From positions 496,001-560,000 of the forward strand of contig NZ_CP046453.1 in NCBI RefSeq assembly GCF_009734405.1: a DNA stretch of 64,000 nt. Reading direction: 5' to 3'. This DNA comes from Corynebacterium comes (GTDB lineage: Bacteria; Actinomycetota; Actinomycetes; Mycobacteriales; Mycobacteriaceae). The notes beneath the pieces were generated by a model. The model did no database searches and was not told the origin of the DNA. It worked only from the letters and a program-made list of their open reading frames with translations. Each line of letters starts with the position of its first letter. Positions within the stretch are counted from its first letter, which is position 1. Shown piece after piece: positions 27,084 to 37,086 of the stretch. The translations under genes were made by a program, and so were the position numbers.

Positions 27084-27422
27084 TCAGGCGTTGACGGGTG
27101 TGGGGGCAGGGGTGGTCACGCGGACCTTCTGGCGGCTCGGGCGGGTGCCGCGGTTGCGCAGCACGCTCAGGCGCTCCGACTCGGACAGGCCGCCCCAGAT
27201 GCCGTAGGGCTCTGCGACCTTGAGCGCATGTTCGCGGCAGGACGCGATGACGGGGCAGGTGTGGCAGATGGCCTTGGCGCGGTTCTCGCGCTGGGCGCGT
27301 GCACGGCCACGCTCACCATCCGGATGGTAGAACATATTTGACTCCTCGCCCCGGCAGGCTCCGTGGAGCTGCCAATCCCAGAAATCGGCGTTGGGTCCCG
27401 GAAGCAGGTGGGGTTGTGACAT
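27084..27422 (-). CDS. whiB3: WhiB-family iron-sulphur regulator
   Basis: A 112-residue WhiB-like protein. Four cysteines hold the [4Fe-4S] cluster (ACRGEE..., then CHTCPVIASC), followed by the GIWGG turn and a basic DNA-binding tail (RNRGTRPSRQKVR). ATG 27422 has a GGAGAAGA ribosome site. The position between groEL1 and sigD on the opposite strand is that of whiB3 in M. tuberculosis. WhiB proteins bind sigma factor region 4 and respond to redox change. The symbol is by synteny. Confidence 0.85.
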   Translation of the reverse strand: MSQPHLLPGPNADFWDWQLHGACRGEESNMFYHPDGERGRARAQRENRAKAICHTCPVIASCREHALKVAEPYGIWGGLSESERLSVLRNRGTRPSRQKVRVTTPAPTPVNA

Positions 27423-27745
27423 GTTCTCTTCTCCTAAGTAAAGAAGGGTTAGACTCTGGTGACGGGGAGACTCGCTGATTGCGTGGAGCCCTCCGGCGCA
27501 TGAGGGAGTCTGGCTGTCGGTCATGAACAATCGGTTGCCCAATTGTGACCTTCTGGTTACCTGAAGTTGGCCAACAGGGAAAGCAACCTTCTGACCTGCG
27601 GAAACCGTGAAGGTTAATGCTTTGTGAACTCTTGGTGCCCCGGGAACATGCGCTGAGCGGGGCAAATAGATCTCCGTTCCGGGGCCGACAGGGTATTCTG
27701 GGGCCGCCCGGTAGCTGACTTCCGGGTTATCCGGAGGAGTGGGAC
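27423..27745. other. Divergent promoter region of whiB and sigD
   Basis: 323 bases without a gene. It contains two copies of ACCTTCTG (both preceded by a GTG or CAA context around 27549-27560 and 27586-27597) and an inverted copy (GAAGGTTA) near 27610, and a TATTCT -10-like hexamer near 27693 suitable for sigD. No known consensus was matched. Confidence 0.4.
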
Positions 27746-28339
27746 GTGAGTGATACCGACGTAGAGCTGGCAGAACTTGTGCCGCTGGCCGTCGACGGCG
27801 ATCGCCGTTCCCTCCAGCGCATCATGGCGATCATTCACCCGATGGTGCTGCGTTATGCCCGGGCCCGGGTCGGCGGAGGCCGCACCCCCACCCCCGAGGA
27901 TATTGCCCAGGAGATCTGCCTGGCGGTGGCGACGTCGATAGGCAACTACGTCGACAGGGGCCGACCGTTCATGGCTTTCGTGTACGGCATCGCGTTCAAC
28001 AAGGTGGCCGACGCCCACCGCTCCAGGGCCAGGGACCATTCGCACCCCACCGACGACGTCCCCGACGTCGTCACCGAGTGGGATACGCCCGAGGATCACG
28101 CCCTGGAGGCGGACGGAAGTAACAGAGTGAGGGCGCTTCTCGATTCATTAAGTGACAAAGCCCGCGACATCGTGATCCTGCGCGTCTTCGTCGGTCTTTC
28201 GGCCGATGAAACCGCCGAGATCGTGGGCAGCACCCCCGGAGCCGTGCGTGTGGCACAGCACCGGGCAATGAACACACTGCGCAAGAACCTGGGCAGCCAG
28301 CAGGAGACCCGGGAGTCAGAGAACAAGGGAGTCAAGTGA
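27746..28339 (+). CDS. sigD: ECF sigma factor SigD
   Basis: A 197-residue group IV sigma factor with region 2 (residues about 25-95, EDIAQEICLAVATSIG, AFVYGIAFNKVADAHR) and region 4 (about 125-185, DIVILRVFVGLSADETAEIVG). GTG start after a GGAGGAG site. It overlaps rsdA by ATGA. In corynebacteria SigD controls mycolate and cell-envelope genes; in mycobacteria the equivalent pair is sigD-rsdA. Confidence 0.93.
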   Translation: MSDTDVELAELVPLAVDGDRRSLQRIMAIIHPMVLRYARARVGGGRTPTPEDIAQEICLAVATSIGNYVDRGRPFMAFVYGIAFNKVADAHRSRARDHSHPTDDVPDVVTEWDTPEDHALEADGSNRVRALLDSLSDKARDIVILRVFVGLSADETAEIVGSTPGAVRVAQHRAMNTLRKNLGSQQETRESENKGVK

Positions 28340-29187
28340 TGAAACGTCATCAGAGCGGTACCGACGTCGGTGACATCACAACCCAGCTGCAGTCACTGGT
28401 GGATGATGACGCCTTCCTCACCGAGCTCTCGCAGGGCATCGACGCCTCGGACGGCCACGATGAACTCGCCGCACTCTTTCTCGAGCTCCGCGAGGACGTG
28501 GACAAGCCGATGCCTCCCGCCCCGCTCATCGAGGGCGCGGACGAGCAGCCGATGGTCATCTCGCTCGCCTCCCGGCGCCGCACCCGGAACGGCCGCCCGT
28601 TCCTCTCCGGCATCATCGGCGCCGCCGCCGCGACCCTGGTCATCGCGGGCTCGGGTTCTATGGTGTACAACGCGACGCCCGACTCCCCGCTGTGGGGCCT
28701 GTCCAGTTCACTGTTCAGCGACCGGGCTGCGGTGGTCGAGCTGGCGGGCACCCTGGAGGAGATCGACTCCCTGGCGGCAGAGGGTGACATGGACGGCACC
28801 CGCGAGCTGCTGGACGAGGCCCGTCTGGTCCTGCGGAACCTGCAGGACACCCCCGCGGAGCGCCCTGCCCAGCAGGAGGCGCCCCGCGCTCCGGGAACGA
28901 CCGCCACGACAACGACGACAGTCGTTCGACCGGGCGAACCCGGCGTCGGAGTCGCAGAGGCCCCGGCCGCAGAAACCGTCACCGAAACCAGCGTCCGGAC
29001 CGAAACCGCCACCGCCACCGTCACGGTGACCCAGTCCCCGCCGCCGTTGCGCCCCAACCCGCTGCCTGCGCCGGTCGAGCCTTCCCCGCTGCCGCTGCCG
29101 CTGCCGGTCGATCCTGTCCCCGTTGACCCCACCACGGTCATCCCGGCTCCGACGCTGGCTCCGCCGCAGATCCAGGTCCCGGAGTAG
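28339..29187 (+). CDS. rsdA: Anti-sigma-D factor RsdA
   Basis: A 282-residue membrane protein. The N-terminal ~85 residues are the cytoplasmic sigma-binding domain, a single transmembrane segment lies near residues 92-115 (FLSGIIGAAAATLVIAGSG), and a long Thr/Pro-rich extracellular tail ends in repeated LPxP-type prolines. It has no zinc-binding HxxxCxxC motif, as expected for RsdA. Overlaps sigD by ATGA, so regulator and inhibitor are made together. Confidence 0.9.
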   Translation: MKRHQSGTDVGDITTQLQSLVDDDAFLTELSQGIDASDGHDELAALFLELREDVDKPMPPAPLIEGADEQPMVISLASRRRTRNGRPFLSGIIGAAAATLVIAGSGSMVYNATPDSPLWGLSSSLFSDRAAVVELAGTLEEIDSLAAEGDMDGTRELLDEARLVLRNLQDTPAERPAQQEAPRAPGTTATTTTTVVRPGEPGVGVAEAPAAETVTETSVRTETATATVTVTQSPPPLRPNPLPAPVEPSPLPLPLPVDPVPVDPTTVIPAPTLAPPQIQVPE

Positions 29188-29201
29188 AGGACACGCTCAA
29201 C

Positions 29202-29250
29202 GGACACGTCCCCGCCCCGGAGATAACTGAACCGGTGCGGGGACGTGTCC
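29202..29250. terminator. Bidirectional terminator between rsdA and the DUF5319 gene
   Basis: GGACACGTCCCCGC (29202-29215) pairs perfectly with GCGGGGACGTGTCC (29237-29250). Confidence 0.8.
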
Positions 29251-29265
29251 TGTGGCTGGCGGGTG

Positions 29266-29637
29266 TCAGCTGGCGTTGAGCCCGTCGAGATAGCCTGCCG
29301 CGTAGTCCCACGGCACATATGCCTCGACGTCGGGCTCCATGGACGGCTCATGCACGGGCGCGAGTTCACCTGCCAGGGTGGCGACCATGTTGGCGGCCAT
29401 GATGTCCCAGTCGTAGTAGTGGAAGTCGTCGCACTCCTCGCACAGGAAGAAGATTCCGAGGATTCCCCGCGGGGTGAGTTCCTTCTTGAAGCGGGCCACG
29501 AGGGCCAGGTCCTGGGTGATGCCGGCACGCTCCTCGTCGGACAGGGGCGGAGCGGGCTCGTCGGGGTCCAGGAAGGACGCCGGATCGTTCGGATCATCGG
29601 CGAACGGGTCGAGCGGCATCTGCGAGTTGTAGTTCAC
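29266..29637 (-). CDS. DUF5319 family protein
   Basis: A 123-residue acidic protein with the motif FLCEECDDFHYYDWDIMAANM, which has two close cysteines, and a Pro/Asp-rich N-terminus (PLDPFADDPNDPASFLDPDE). Position corresponds to Rv3412, conserved next to sigD and guaB in mycobacteria and corynebacteria. The start is uncertain: GTG 29637 gives VNYNSQM; ATG 29619 and TTG 29673 are alternatives. Function unknown; a metal-binding role for the CEEC segment is possible but not shown. Confidence 0.75.
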   Translation of the reverse strand: MNYNSQMPLDPFADDPNDPASFLDPDEPAPPLSDEERAGITQDLALVARFKKELTPRGILGIFFLCEECDDFHYYDWDIMAANMVATLAGELAPVHEPSMEPDVEAYVPWDYAAGYLDGLNAS

Positions 29638-29706
29638 ACTGGCCACACTATTGTGGAGCAGCTCAATGGGCAATTCCCTGCCGCTAACAACCTCGGCGGA
29701 AACGGT

Positions 29707-29719
29707 ACTACAGTGTAGT
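29707..29719. promoter_or_regulatory. 13-bp palindrome upstream of guaB
   Basis: ACTACA-G-TGTAGT overlaps a TACAGT hexamer that could be the guaB -10 box. It may be a small operator or only a symmetrical promoter. Confidence 0.35.
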
Positions 29720-29745
29720 CATTGCGGTAGCCACACAGTGCGTAG

Positions 29746-31281
<1,536 letters not shown>

Positions 31282-31306
31282 GTTCCCACCGGTTCCTGAG
31301 CTGACT

Positions 31307-31340
31307 GACCGCCCCGCCATCTGATGGCAGGGCGGTCTTT
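31307..31340 (+). terminator. Terminator after guaB
   Basis: GACCGCCC (31307-31314) and GGGCGGTC (31330-31337), with an inner CCATC/GATGG pair, followed by TTTCGG. Confidence 0.75.
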
Positions 31341-31438
31341 CGGGTTTCTGTTCCGGGCCAAGAAGCAGAATCATGGACGAACGGGCAGCTGGGGGAGTTG
31401 ACTGTGAAGTAGAGCCTCAACGAATGGAGGGAGTCGCC

Positions 31439-31852
31439 GTGACCGGACGCGCTTACCTGGTGCGGGGATTGGCGGTCATCGGCCTGCTCGGGCTGGTCAT
31501 CGGCACCCTCGATCCGCTGGAAGGCTCGGTGCTCATCGTCGCGGGCGTCGCCCTGATCACCCTGGCCGCTTTCCTCGGCGGCAGCCGCCACCGGAGTCTG
31601 CTGGCGTGGTCGCTGGTGATCATCGTCCTCGCTGTGGCCGGCATGTGGATCAGCAGCCTGTACGGCGGTTTCGGCGGAGACACCGGGCGCTCGCTCTGGT
31701 GGCTGGTGCCGGTCTTGGCCCCCTACATCCTCGGCTGGCTGCTGGCCGTCGTGGGAACCGTGCGTCTGTTCCGGGAAACCTTCCGCCGGGGGACGCATCC
31801 GGGCGGGGAAGCCGACGCGAACGGTCGGCCCCGCAGGGGTGCGGTAAAGTAG
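31439..31852 (+). CDS. Small integral membrane protein
   Basis: A 137-residue protein with four predicted transmembrane helices (about residues 5-23, 27-45, 49-70 and 85-108) and a basic C-terminal tail. GTG 31439 was chosen for its GGAGG site; ATG 31424 is in frame but lacks one. No family recognised. It lies between guaB and guaB3. Confidence 0.6.
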   Translation: MTGRAYLVRGLAVIGLLGLVIGTLDPLEGSVLIVAGVALITLAAFLGGSRHRSLLAWSLVIIVLAVAGMWISSLYGGFGGDTGRSLWWLVPVLAPYILGWLLAVVGTVRLFRETFRRGTHPGGEADANGRPRRGAVK

Positions 31853-31887
31853 GCCTCCGATATCACCAGCGAGGATCGGAGCAGTAC

Positions 31888-33030
31888 ATGCGCGACTACA
31901 TCGAGATCGGTGTGGGCCGGGAGGCCCGCCGTACCTACAGCCTGGAGGACATCTCGATCGTCCCGTCCCGGCGTACCCGGTCCTCGAAGGACGTCGACAC
32001 CACCTGGCACATCGACGCCTACACCTTCGACATCCCCGTGATGTCACACCCGACTGACGCACTGGCCAGCCCGGAGTTCGTCATCGAGATGCACCGCCAG
32101 GGCGGTCTGGGCGTCATCAACGCCGAAGGTCTGTGGGGCCGTCACGCGGATCTCGACGCAGCCGTGGCCCGTGTCGTCAACGCGGTCGCCGACACCGATG
32201 AATTCCGTGGTGGCGCCGCCGCGATCGCCGCGCTGCAGGAGCTGCACGCCGCTCCGGTGGATGATGATCTGCTGGCAGACCGGATCAGCGAGGTCCGGGC
32301 CTCCGGCGCGACCGTCGCGGTGCGCGTCAGCCCGCAGCGGGCCCGCGAAGTCGCCCCGAAGGTGATCAAGGCGGGTGCCGAGCTGCTGGTCATTCAGGGC
32401 ACCATGATCTCTGCGGAGCACGTCGCCGAGGGCGGGGAGCCACTGAACCTCAAGGAGTTCATCGGATCCCTCGAGGTGCCCGTGGTCGCCGGCGGCGTGG
32501 CTGACTACACCACCGCCATGCACCTCATGCGCACCGGTGCCGCCGGCGTCATCGTCGGTGGCGGCGCCAACACCAACCACCTCGCACTGGGTATCGAGGT
32601 TCCCATGGCCACCGCGATCGCCGACGTGGCGGCCGCACGTCGCGAGTACCTCGATGAGACCGGCGGCCGGTACGTCCACATCATCGCCGACGGGGAGATC
32701 GAGAACTCCGGGGACATTGCCAAGGCCATCGCCTGCGGTGCCGACGCCGTGATGCTGGGCACCCCGCTCGCCCCCGCCGCCGAGGCCGCCGGCGGAGGAG
32801 CCTACTGGCCGGCCGTCGCCGCCCACCCACGTTTCCCGCGCGGCATGGTGGAGAACGTCGCCTCCCTGCTTCTCGACGACACCGCCACCCTCGAGACCAT
32901 CCTCAACGGCCCTTCGACCGACCCGTTCGGCTACCAGAACCTCGTCGGCGGTCTGCGTCGCGCGATGGCGAAGTGCGGTTACACCGACCTGAAGAGCTTC
33001 CAGAAGGTTGGCCTGGCGGTCAACCGCTAG
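31888..33030 (+). CDS. guaB3: GuaB3-type IMP dehydrogenase-related protein
   Basis: A 380-residue TIM-barrel paralogue of IMPDH without CBS domains. It begins with the family motif MRDYIEIGVGREARRTY. At the position of the catalytic loop ([16 protein letters not shown]) it reads VGGGANTNHLALG, so the catalytic cysteine is missing. Role unknown; a regulatory or altered-activity protein is likely. The arrangement guaB-guaB3-guaA is conserved in actinobacteria. Confidence 0.9.
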   Translation: MRDYIEIGVGREARRTYSLEDISIVPSRRTRSSKDVDTTWHIDAYTFDIPVMSHPTDALASPEFVIEMHRQGGLGVINAEGLWGRHADLDAAVARVVNAVADTDEFRGGAAAIAALQELHAAPVDDDLLADRISEVRASGATVAVRVSPQRAREVAPKVIKAGAELLVIQGTMISAEHVAEGGEPLNLKEFIGSLEVPVVAGGVADYTTAMHLMRTGAAGVIVGGGANTNHLALGIEVPMATAIADVAAARREYLDETGGRYVHIIADGEIENSGDIAKAIACGADAVMLGTPLAPAAEAAGGGAYWPAVAAHPRFPRGMVENVASLLLDDTATLETILNGPSTDPFGYQNLVGGLRRAMAKCGYTDLKSFQKVGLAVNR

Positions 33031-33044
33031 AGCGCGACCACGGC

Positions 33045-33083
33045 AACGCGGCACGGGAGAGGAATTCCGGTGCCGCGTTTTCC
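33045..33083 (+). terminator. Terminator after guaB3
   Basis: AACGCGGCAC (33045-33054) and GTGCCGCGTT (33070-33079) form a perfect 10-bp stem followed by TTCC. Confidence 0.75.
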
Positions 33084-33122
33084 TTGGGAACCACGCCAGT
33101 TAGGACTGCCACCGCGGCGTAG

Positions 33123-33136
33123 TAGGATCAGATCCG
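33123..33136 (+). promoter_or_regulatory. Probable leaderless promoter of guaA
   Basis: A TAGGAT -10 box (33123-33128) lies 7-8 bases before the GTG start of guaA and no ribosome site is present, so a leaderless transcript starting at or near the GTG is likely. Confidence 0.5.
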
Positions 33137-34698
33137 TGACTTCCGCAACCCCTCGCCCCGTCCTCGTCGTGGACTTCGGCGCCCAGTACGCCCAGCTCAT
33201 CGCCCGGCGCGTACGTGAGGCACGAATCTACTCCGAGGTTGTCCCGCACACCGCCACTATCGAGGAGATCCAGGCCAAGAACCCGGCCGCGTTGATCCTC
33301 TCCGGCGGCCCTTCCTCCGTCTACGCCGATGAGGCGCCCAAGCTGGATCCCGCGATCCTGGAGCTGGGTCTGCCGGTGTTCGGCATCTGCTACGGCTTCC
33401 AGGCCATGACCGCCGCACTCGGCGGCACCGTGGCCGAGACCGGTGCCCGTGAGTACGGCCGCACCGACCTCGAGGTCGTGGACGGTGGCGGCGTGCTCCA
33501 CGATGAGCTGGCAGCCACCCACAAGGTGTGGATGAGTCACGGTGACGCCGTGACTGAGGCCCCCGAGGGCTTCACCGTCACCGCGTGCTCCGCCGGTGCC
33601 CCCGTCGCAGCCTTCGAGAACGTGGAGAAGAAGTTCGCCGGTGTGCAGTACCACCCGGAGGTCCTGCACTCCCCGCACGGCCAGCAGGTGCTGACCCGCT
33701 TCCTCACCCAGATCGCCGGCCTCGAGCCGACCTGGACCGCGGCGAACATCGCGCAGCAGCTCATCGACGCCGTTCGTGAGCAGGTCGGCCCCGAGGGCCA
33801 CGCCATCTGTGGCCTGTCCGGAGGCGTGGACTCCGCCGTGGCGGCAGCCCTGGTGCAGCGCGCCATCGGTGACCGTCTGACCTGTGTCTTCGTCGATCAC
33901 GGTCTGCTGCGTTCCGGCGAGCGCGAGCAGGTGCAGAACGACTTCGTCGCAGCAACCGGTGCCCGCCTGGTCACCGTTGACGAGCGACAGGCTTTCCTGG
34001 ACAAGCTGGCGGGAGTCAGCGAGCCGGAGGCCAAGCGCAAGGCCATCGGCGCCGAGTTCATCCGCTCCTTCGAACGCGCCGTCGCCGATGTCCTCGCGGA
34101 CGAGCAGGTCGACTACCTGGTGCAGGGCACCCTGTACCCGGACGTCGTCGAGTCCGGTGGCGGCACCGGTACCGCGAACATCAAGAGCCACCACAACGTC
34201 GGTGGTCTGCCGGACGACGTCGAATTCGACCTCGTCGAGCCGCTGCGCCTGCTGTTCAAGGACGAGGTCCGGGCGGTCGGCCGTGAGCTGGGTCTGCCGG
34301 AGGACATCGTCAACCGTCAGCCTTTCCCGGGCCCGGGCCTGGGTATCCGCATCATCGGTGAGGTCACCGAGGAGCGCCTGGAGATCCTGCGCGCCGCCGA
34401 CCTCATCGCCCGCACCGAGCTGACCGCAGCCGGCCTGGACGATCAGATCTGGCAGTGCCCGGTCGTCCTCCTCGCTGATGTCCGCTCCGTCGGTGTCCAG
34501 GGTGACGGCCGCACCTACGGCCACCCGATCGTCCTGCGCCCGGTCACCTCCGAGGACGCGATGACCGCCGACTGGTCACGCATCCCCTACGACGTGCTGG
34601 AGCGCATCTCCACCCGCATCACCAACGAGGTCAATGACGTCAACCGCGTCGTCCTCGATGTGACCTCCAAGCCGCCGGGGACCATCGAGTGGGAGTAA
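33136..34698 (+). CDS. guaA: GMP synthase (glutamine-hydrolysing)
   Basis: A 520-residue two-domain enzyme making GMP from XMP. The class I amidotransferase has Cys85 in GICYGFQ and HPEV near residue 173. The ATP pyrophosphatase loop GLSGGVDS follows near residue 229, and the C-terminal dimerisation domain ends in PPGTIEWE, the family signature. Confidence 0.97.
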   Translation: MTSATPRPVLVVDFGAQYAQLIARRVREARIYSEVVPHTATIEEIQAKNPAALILSGGPSSVYADEAPKLDPAILELGLPVFGICYGFQAMTAALGGTVAETGAREYGRTDLEVVDGGGVLHDELAATHKVWMSHGDAVTEAPEGFTVTACSAGAPVAAFENVEKKFAGVQYHPEVLHSPHGQQVLTRFLTQIAGLEPTWTAANIAQQLIDAVREQVGPEGHAICGLSGGVDSAVAAALVQRAIGDRLTCVFVDHGLLRSGEREQVQNDFVAATGARLVTVDERQAFLDKLAGVSEPEAKRKAIGAEFIRSFERAVADVLADEQVDYLVQGTLYPDVVESGGGTGTANIKSHHNVGGLPDDVEFDLVEPLRLLFKDEVRAVGRELGLPEDIVNRQPFPGPGLGIRIIGEVTEERLEILRAADLIARTELTAAGLDDQIWQCPVVLLADVRSVGVQGDGRTYGHPIVLRPVTSEDAMTADWSRIPYDVLERISTRITNEVNDVNRVVLDVTSKPPGTIEWE

Positions 34699-34711
34699 CC
34701 CCCAACCGGAC

Positions 34712-34748
34712 AATGCGGTGATCAGCCTTCAGGGCTGGTCACCGCATT
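34712..34748 (+). terminator. Terminator after guaA
   Basis: AATGCGGTGATCAGCC (34712-34727) pairs with GGCTGGTCACCGCATT (34733-34748) with one mismatch. The island borders begin about 100 bases further on. Confidence 0.7.
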
Positions 34749-34903
34749 TGCGTCTGCGGAAGAGATTTTCGACGCGCGCCTCTTCCTCTCGACTTCGGGA
34801 TAAAGATGATCCGAAAACCTGAAATCCCGCAAGTATAGGCGGAAGGGTGCTGTTGCAGAGTGGGGCGATGGCCGGGAAGGCTCATTTTATTGCCCGAGGA
34901 ATG

Positions 34904-35804
34904 GGTCGTGTCCTTCAGCGTGGTGTATCTGCAACTGCCGGCGAGGACCCCATAGAAGACGTGGGCGACCACCCGAGTCACCTTTCGAATCAACTCCTAC
35001 ATCTCCTCGAAAGGCAAGACCCACGGTGGCCGCTGGCCCCCATCCTATCGACCCCACGACCTATCTCGACGACCTGCTGTCCCAAGCCTCCCCGGACCTG
35101 ATGAGACAGATGCTTGCAGGGTTTCATCAGCCAGATCCTGTCCTCCCAGGCTGACCAGATCTGCGGCGCCGACTACGTCACCACTTCCGCCTCCCGCACC
35201 AACGTCCGCACCGTTGATGTCGCCGTCCCGAAACTGCGCACCGGCTCCTTCTTCCCCGACTGGCTGCTGGAAAGCCACACCCGGGCCGAACGGGCCCTGC
35301 CCACGGTCATCGCCACCGGCTACCTCAAGGGTGTCTCCACCCTGTGGATGAACGACCTGGTCGCATCGTTGGGAATCAACAATCTCTCGAAGTCCCAGGT
35401 GTCCGAGATGGCCAAGGATCTTGATCAGATAGTGAAGGCCTCCGGCCTGCTGGCCGGCGGGGTGAACGCCGAGGGCTACCGCGAACTACTCGGCATGCAG
35501 GTCGCCACGAGCGAGTCGGTGGCCTCGTGGACGGGCTTCTTCCCCCACCGCGACGCCGTCGTCTGTCTGGTCGGCGCGGTGCTCGCGGAGCAACACGATG
35601 ACTGGATCCAGCAGAAACGCTACATGTCGTTGACGAGCCTGGAGCAGACGAAGACGAACAGGACCGCCGCCGTGATCGACGCCGGCCAATCCACTCAGGA
35701 GATTGCATGAGCCCCGCACCGGCACAGGGTCCGTGCCAGTCCCTGACACCGTCAGAGCTTCTGTTTCATCGAAAGGCAGAACCACCACCTCCCAGGACTT
35801 GACC
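34904..35804 (+). mobile_element. Decayed IS256-type element nested in the IS6 remnant
   Basis: Imperfect terminal inverted repeats of about 22 bp are visible: GGTCGTGTCCTTCAGCGTGG at 34904 and, on the minus strand from 35804, GGTCAAGTCCTGGGAGGTGG. The inside holds a collapsed mutator-type transposase gene. At about 900 bp it is shorter than the usual ~1300-1450 bp, in line with internal deletions. Confidence 0.6.
35026..35710 (+). pseudogene. IS256/mutator-type transposase, frameshifted and internally deleted
   Basis: The frame from GTG 35026 encodes a typical N-terminus (PHPIDPTTYLDDLLSQASPD, then LMRQML) and is broken near 35113 by one extra T (ATGCTTGCAGGG instead of ATGCTGCAGGG). The +1 frame from there runs to 35710 with unmistakable family segments: [75 protein letters not shown]. 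Stretches that normally lie between them are absent, including the parts that hold the DDE acidic residues. It is not functional. Confidence 0.8.
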
Positions 35805-35887
35805 GACATGATGACCAGAGAAGATACCTATGGGGGCCGATCATCCCACGCTCACCCCATCACGATCCTGAGTCTGTAACAGCAACG
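35804..35887 (-). repeat. Island-border inverted repeat, left copy
   Basis: Read on the minus strand, this segment matches 42358-42441 at roughly 9 of 10 positions, including GACTCAGGATC, GTGAGCGTGGGATGATCGG and GGTATCTTCTCTGGTC. The two copies face each other across the catabolic cluster. Confidence 0.8.
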
Positions 35888-36204
35888 AGAGCCGATGAAG
35901 AACATAAGAGAGAATCAGTCAACCGGGTTGACGGATTCCTTCCATCGGTCGCAGATTCCTTTGGGAGGAATATCTTCTGCGGTGGTGAGGTGATGGGAAT
36001 CGCCGTCGAAAAGCAAGAAAAGCGGCTTCTTACTGCAAATTCTAGTAGTAGTGGTCTGATTTGGGCGGGCTGGGCAGGGGAAGGGGTGTCTGTTGATATG
36101 GGGGAAGAGGGGAGCCTCGTGGGAAAGGGATTCCGCCAGTCGGCATGGCTAGAGGTCTAGACTGGCCACTCACATCCCACCATCCTTTCCGAAAGGTCAC
36201 CATC
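35888..36204. other. Gene-free region upstream of the amidohydrolase
   Basis: 317 bases of lower GC than the core genes. It holds one copy of the ATTCCT-N5-AGGAAT dyad (35955-35971) and should contain the cluster promoter. No reading frame with coding character was found. Confidence 0.5.
35955..35971. promoter_or_regulatory. IclR operator candidate, copy 1
   Basis: ATTCCT-TTGGG-AGGAAT, 234 bases before the amidohydrolase start. Same dyad as at 37893 and 38009. Confidence 0.6.
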
Positions 36205-37086
36205 ATGCGTTATCAGTCCGCCGTCGATTTTGCCGCGGTAGAGGCGATCGACATGCACGTGCACTACGAGACCGATACGTGCGGCCATCATTCGATGCCG
36301 CAGGAGTATCTCGATGCTTCGGCCGCCTATTTCAAGGGCGTGGAGCGCATCCCTTCGATCGAGGCCATCGCGGAATCCTACCGGGAGTTGAATATGGCGG
36401 CGGTGATCTTCACCATCGACGCCCGCACGCAGCTCGGCCACCTTCCCAACTCCATCGACGATCTCGTAGCGGCAGCCCAGGAACACAACGACGTGCTCAT
36501 CCCCTTCGGTAGCGTCGATCCGCGGATGGGGGAGGACGCCATCGTGGAGGCCATCCGGCAAGTGGAGGAGCTGGGGGTCTGGGGGATGAAGTTCCATCCT
36601 TCCCTGCAGGGCTTCGACCCTTCGGAGCCGCAGTACCTGCCGTTGTGGCGGAAGCTCGCCGAGCTCGGCGTTCCTGCCCTGTTCCACACGGGTCAGAACG
36701 GCATCGGGGCGGGCATGGCGGGCGGTGGCGGCATCAAGCTGCGCTACTCCAACCCGCTGCTGCTTGATGACGTCGCCGCCGAGGTACCGGACCTGACGAT
36801 CATCATGGCGCACCCCTCCGTGCCGTGGCAGGACGAGGCCAACTCGATCGCGATCCACAAGCCGAATGTCTACATCGACCTCTCCGGGTGGCGGCCGAAG
36901 TACTTCCCGGAGTCGCTGGTGCGCTTTGCCTCCAACATGCTGGCCGACAAGCTGCTCTTCGCCACCGACTACCCGCTGCTTGCCCCCGAGAGGTGGCTGG
37001 CCGATTTTGCGGAGCTGCCGATCAAGGACGAGGTCCGACCGAAGATCCTCAAAGGCAACGCGCTGAAAGCGCTCGGCCTGAAATGA
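36205..37086 (+). CDS. Amidohydrolase 2-family metal-dependent hydrolase or decarboxylase
   Basis: A 293-residue TIM-barrel enzyme of COG2159 type. Likely metal ligands are HVH near the N-terminus (IDMHVHYETD), His in KFHPSLQGF, His in LFHTGQNG, His in IMAHPSVPW and Asp in LLFATDYPL. The family includes ACMSD/resorcylate-type decarboxylases and hydrolases of aryl-beta-keto-CoA esters in phenylpropanoid catabolism. ATG 36205 starts the conserved part; upstream codons have no family character. It overlaps the IclR gene by ATGA. Substrate unknown; the nearby CoA ligase and dehydrogenase favour a role on a keto-acid or its CoA ester. Confidence 0.82.
   Translation: MRYQSAVDFAAVEAIDMHVHYETDTCGHHSMPQEYLDASAAYFKGVERIPSIEAIAESYRELNMAAVIFTIDARTQLGHLPNSIDDLVAAAQEHNDVLIPFGSVDPRMGEDAIVEAIRQVEELGVWGMKFHPSLQGFDPSEPQYLPLWRKLAELGVPALFHTGQNGIGAGMAGGGGIKLRYSNPLLLDDVAAEVPDLTIIMAHPSVPWQDEANSIAIHKPNVYIDLSGWRPKYFPESLVRFASNMLADKLLFATDYPLLAPERWLADFAELPIKDEVRPKILKGNALKALGLK

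Larger units (their letters stand above)
34846..35887 (-). mobile_element. Decayed IS6-type element (left copy), interrupted by an IS256-type element
   Basis: The left end reads GGTGCTGTTGCAGAG at 34846-34860, the kind of terminal repeat seen in IS6-family elements. The right end, read on the minus strand from 35887, gives GCTGTTACAGACTCAGG and then about 80 bp that match the start of the IS6 remnant at 42358. Between them almost all IS6 transposase sequence is gone and an IS256-type remnant (34904-35804) sits inside. The element points outward from the catabolic island. Confidence 0.6.

Noticed and set aside
34739..34993. Minus-strand frame of 84 codons after guaA
   Set aside because: It crosses the guaA terminator and the IS6-type end, has no ribosome site and no recognisable family.
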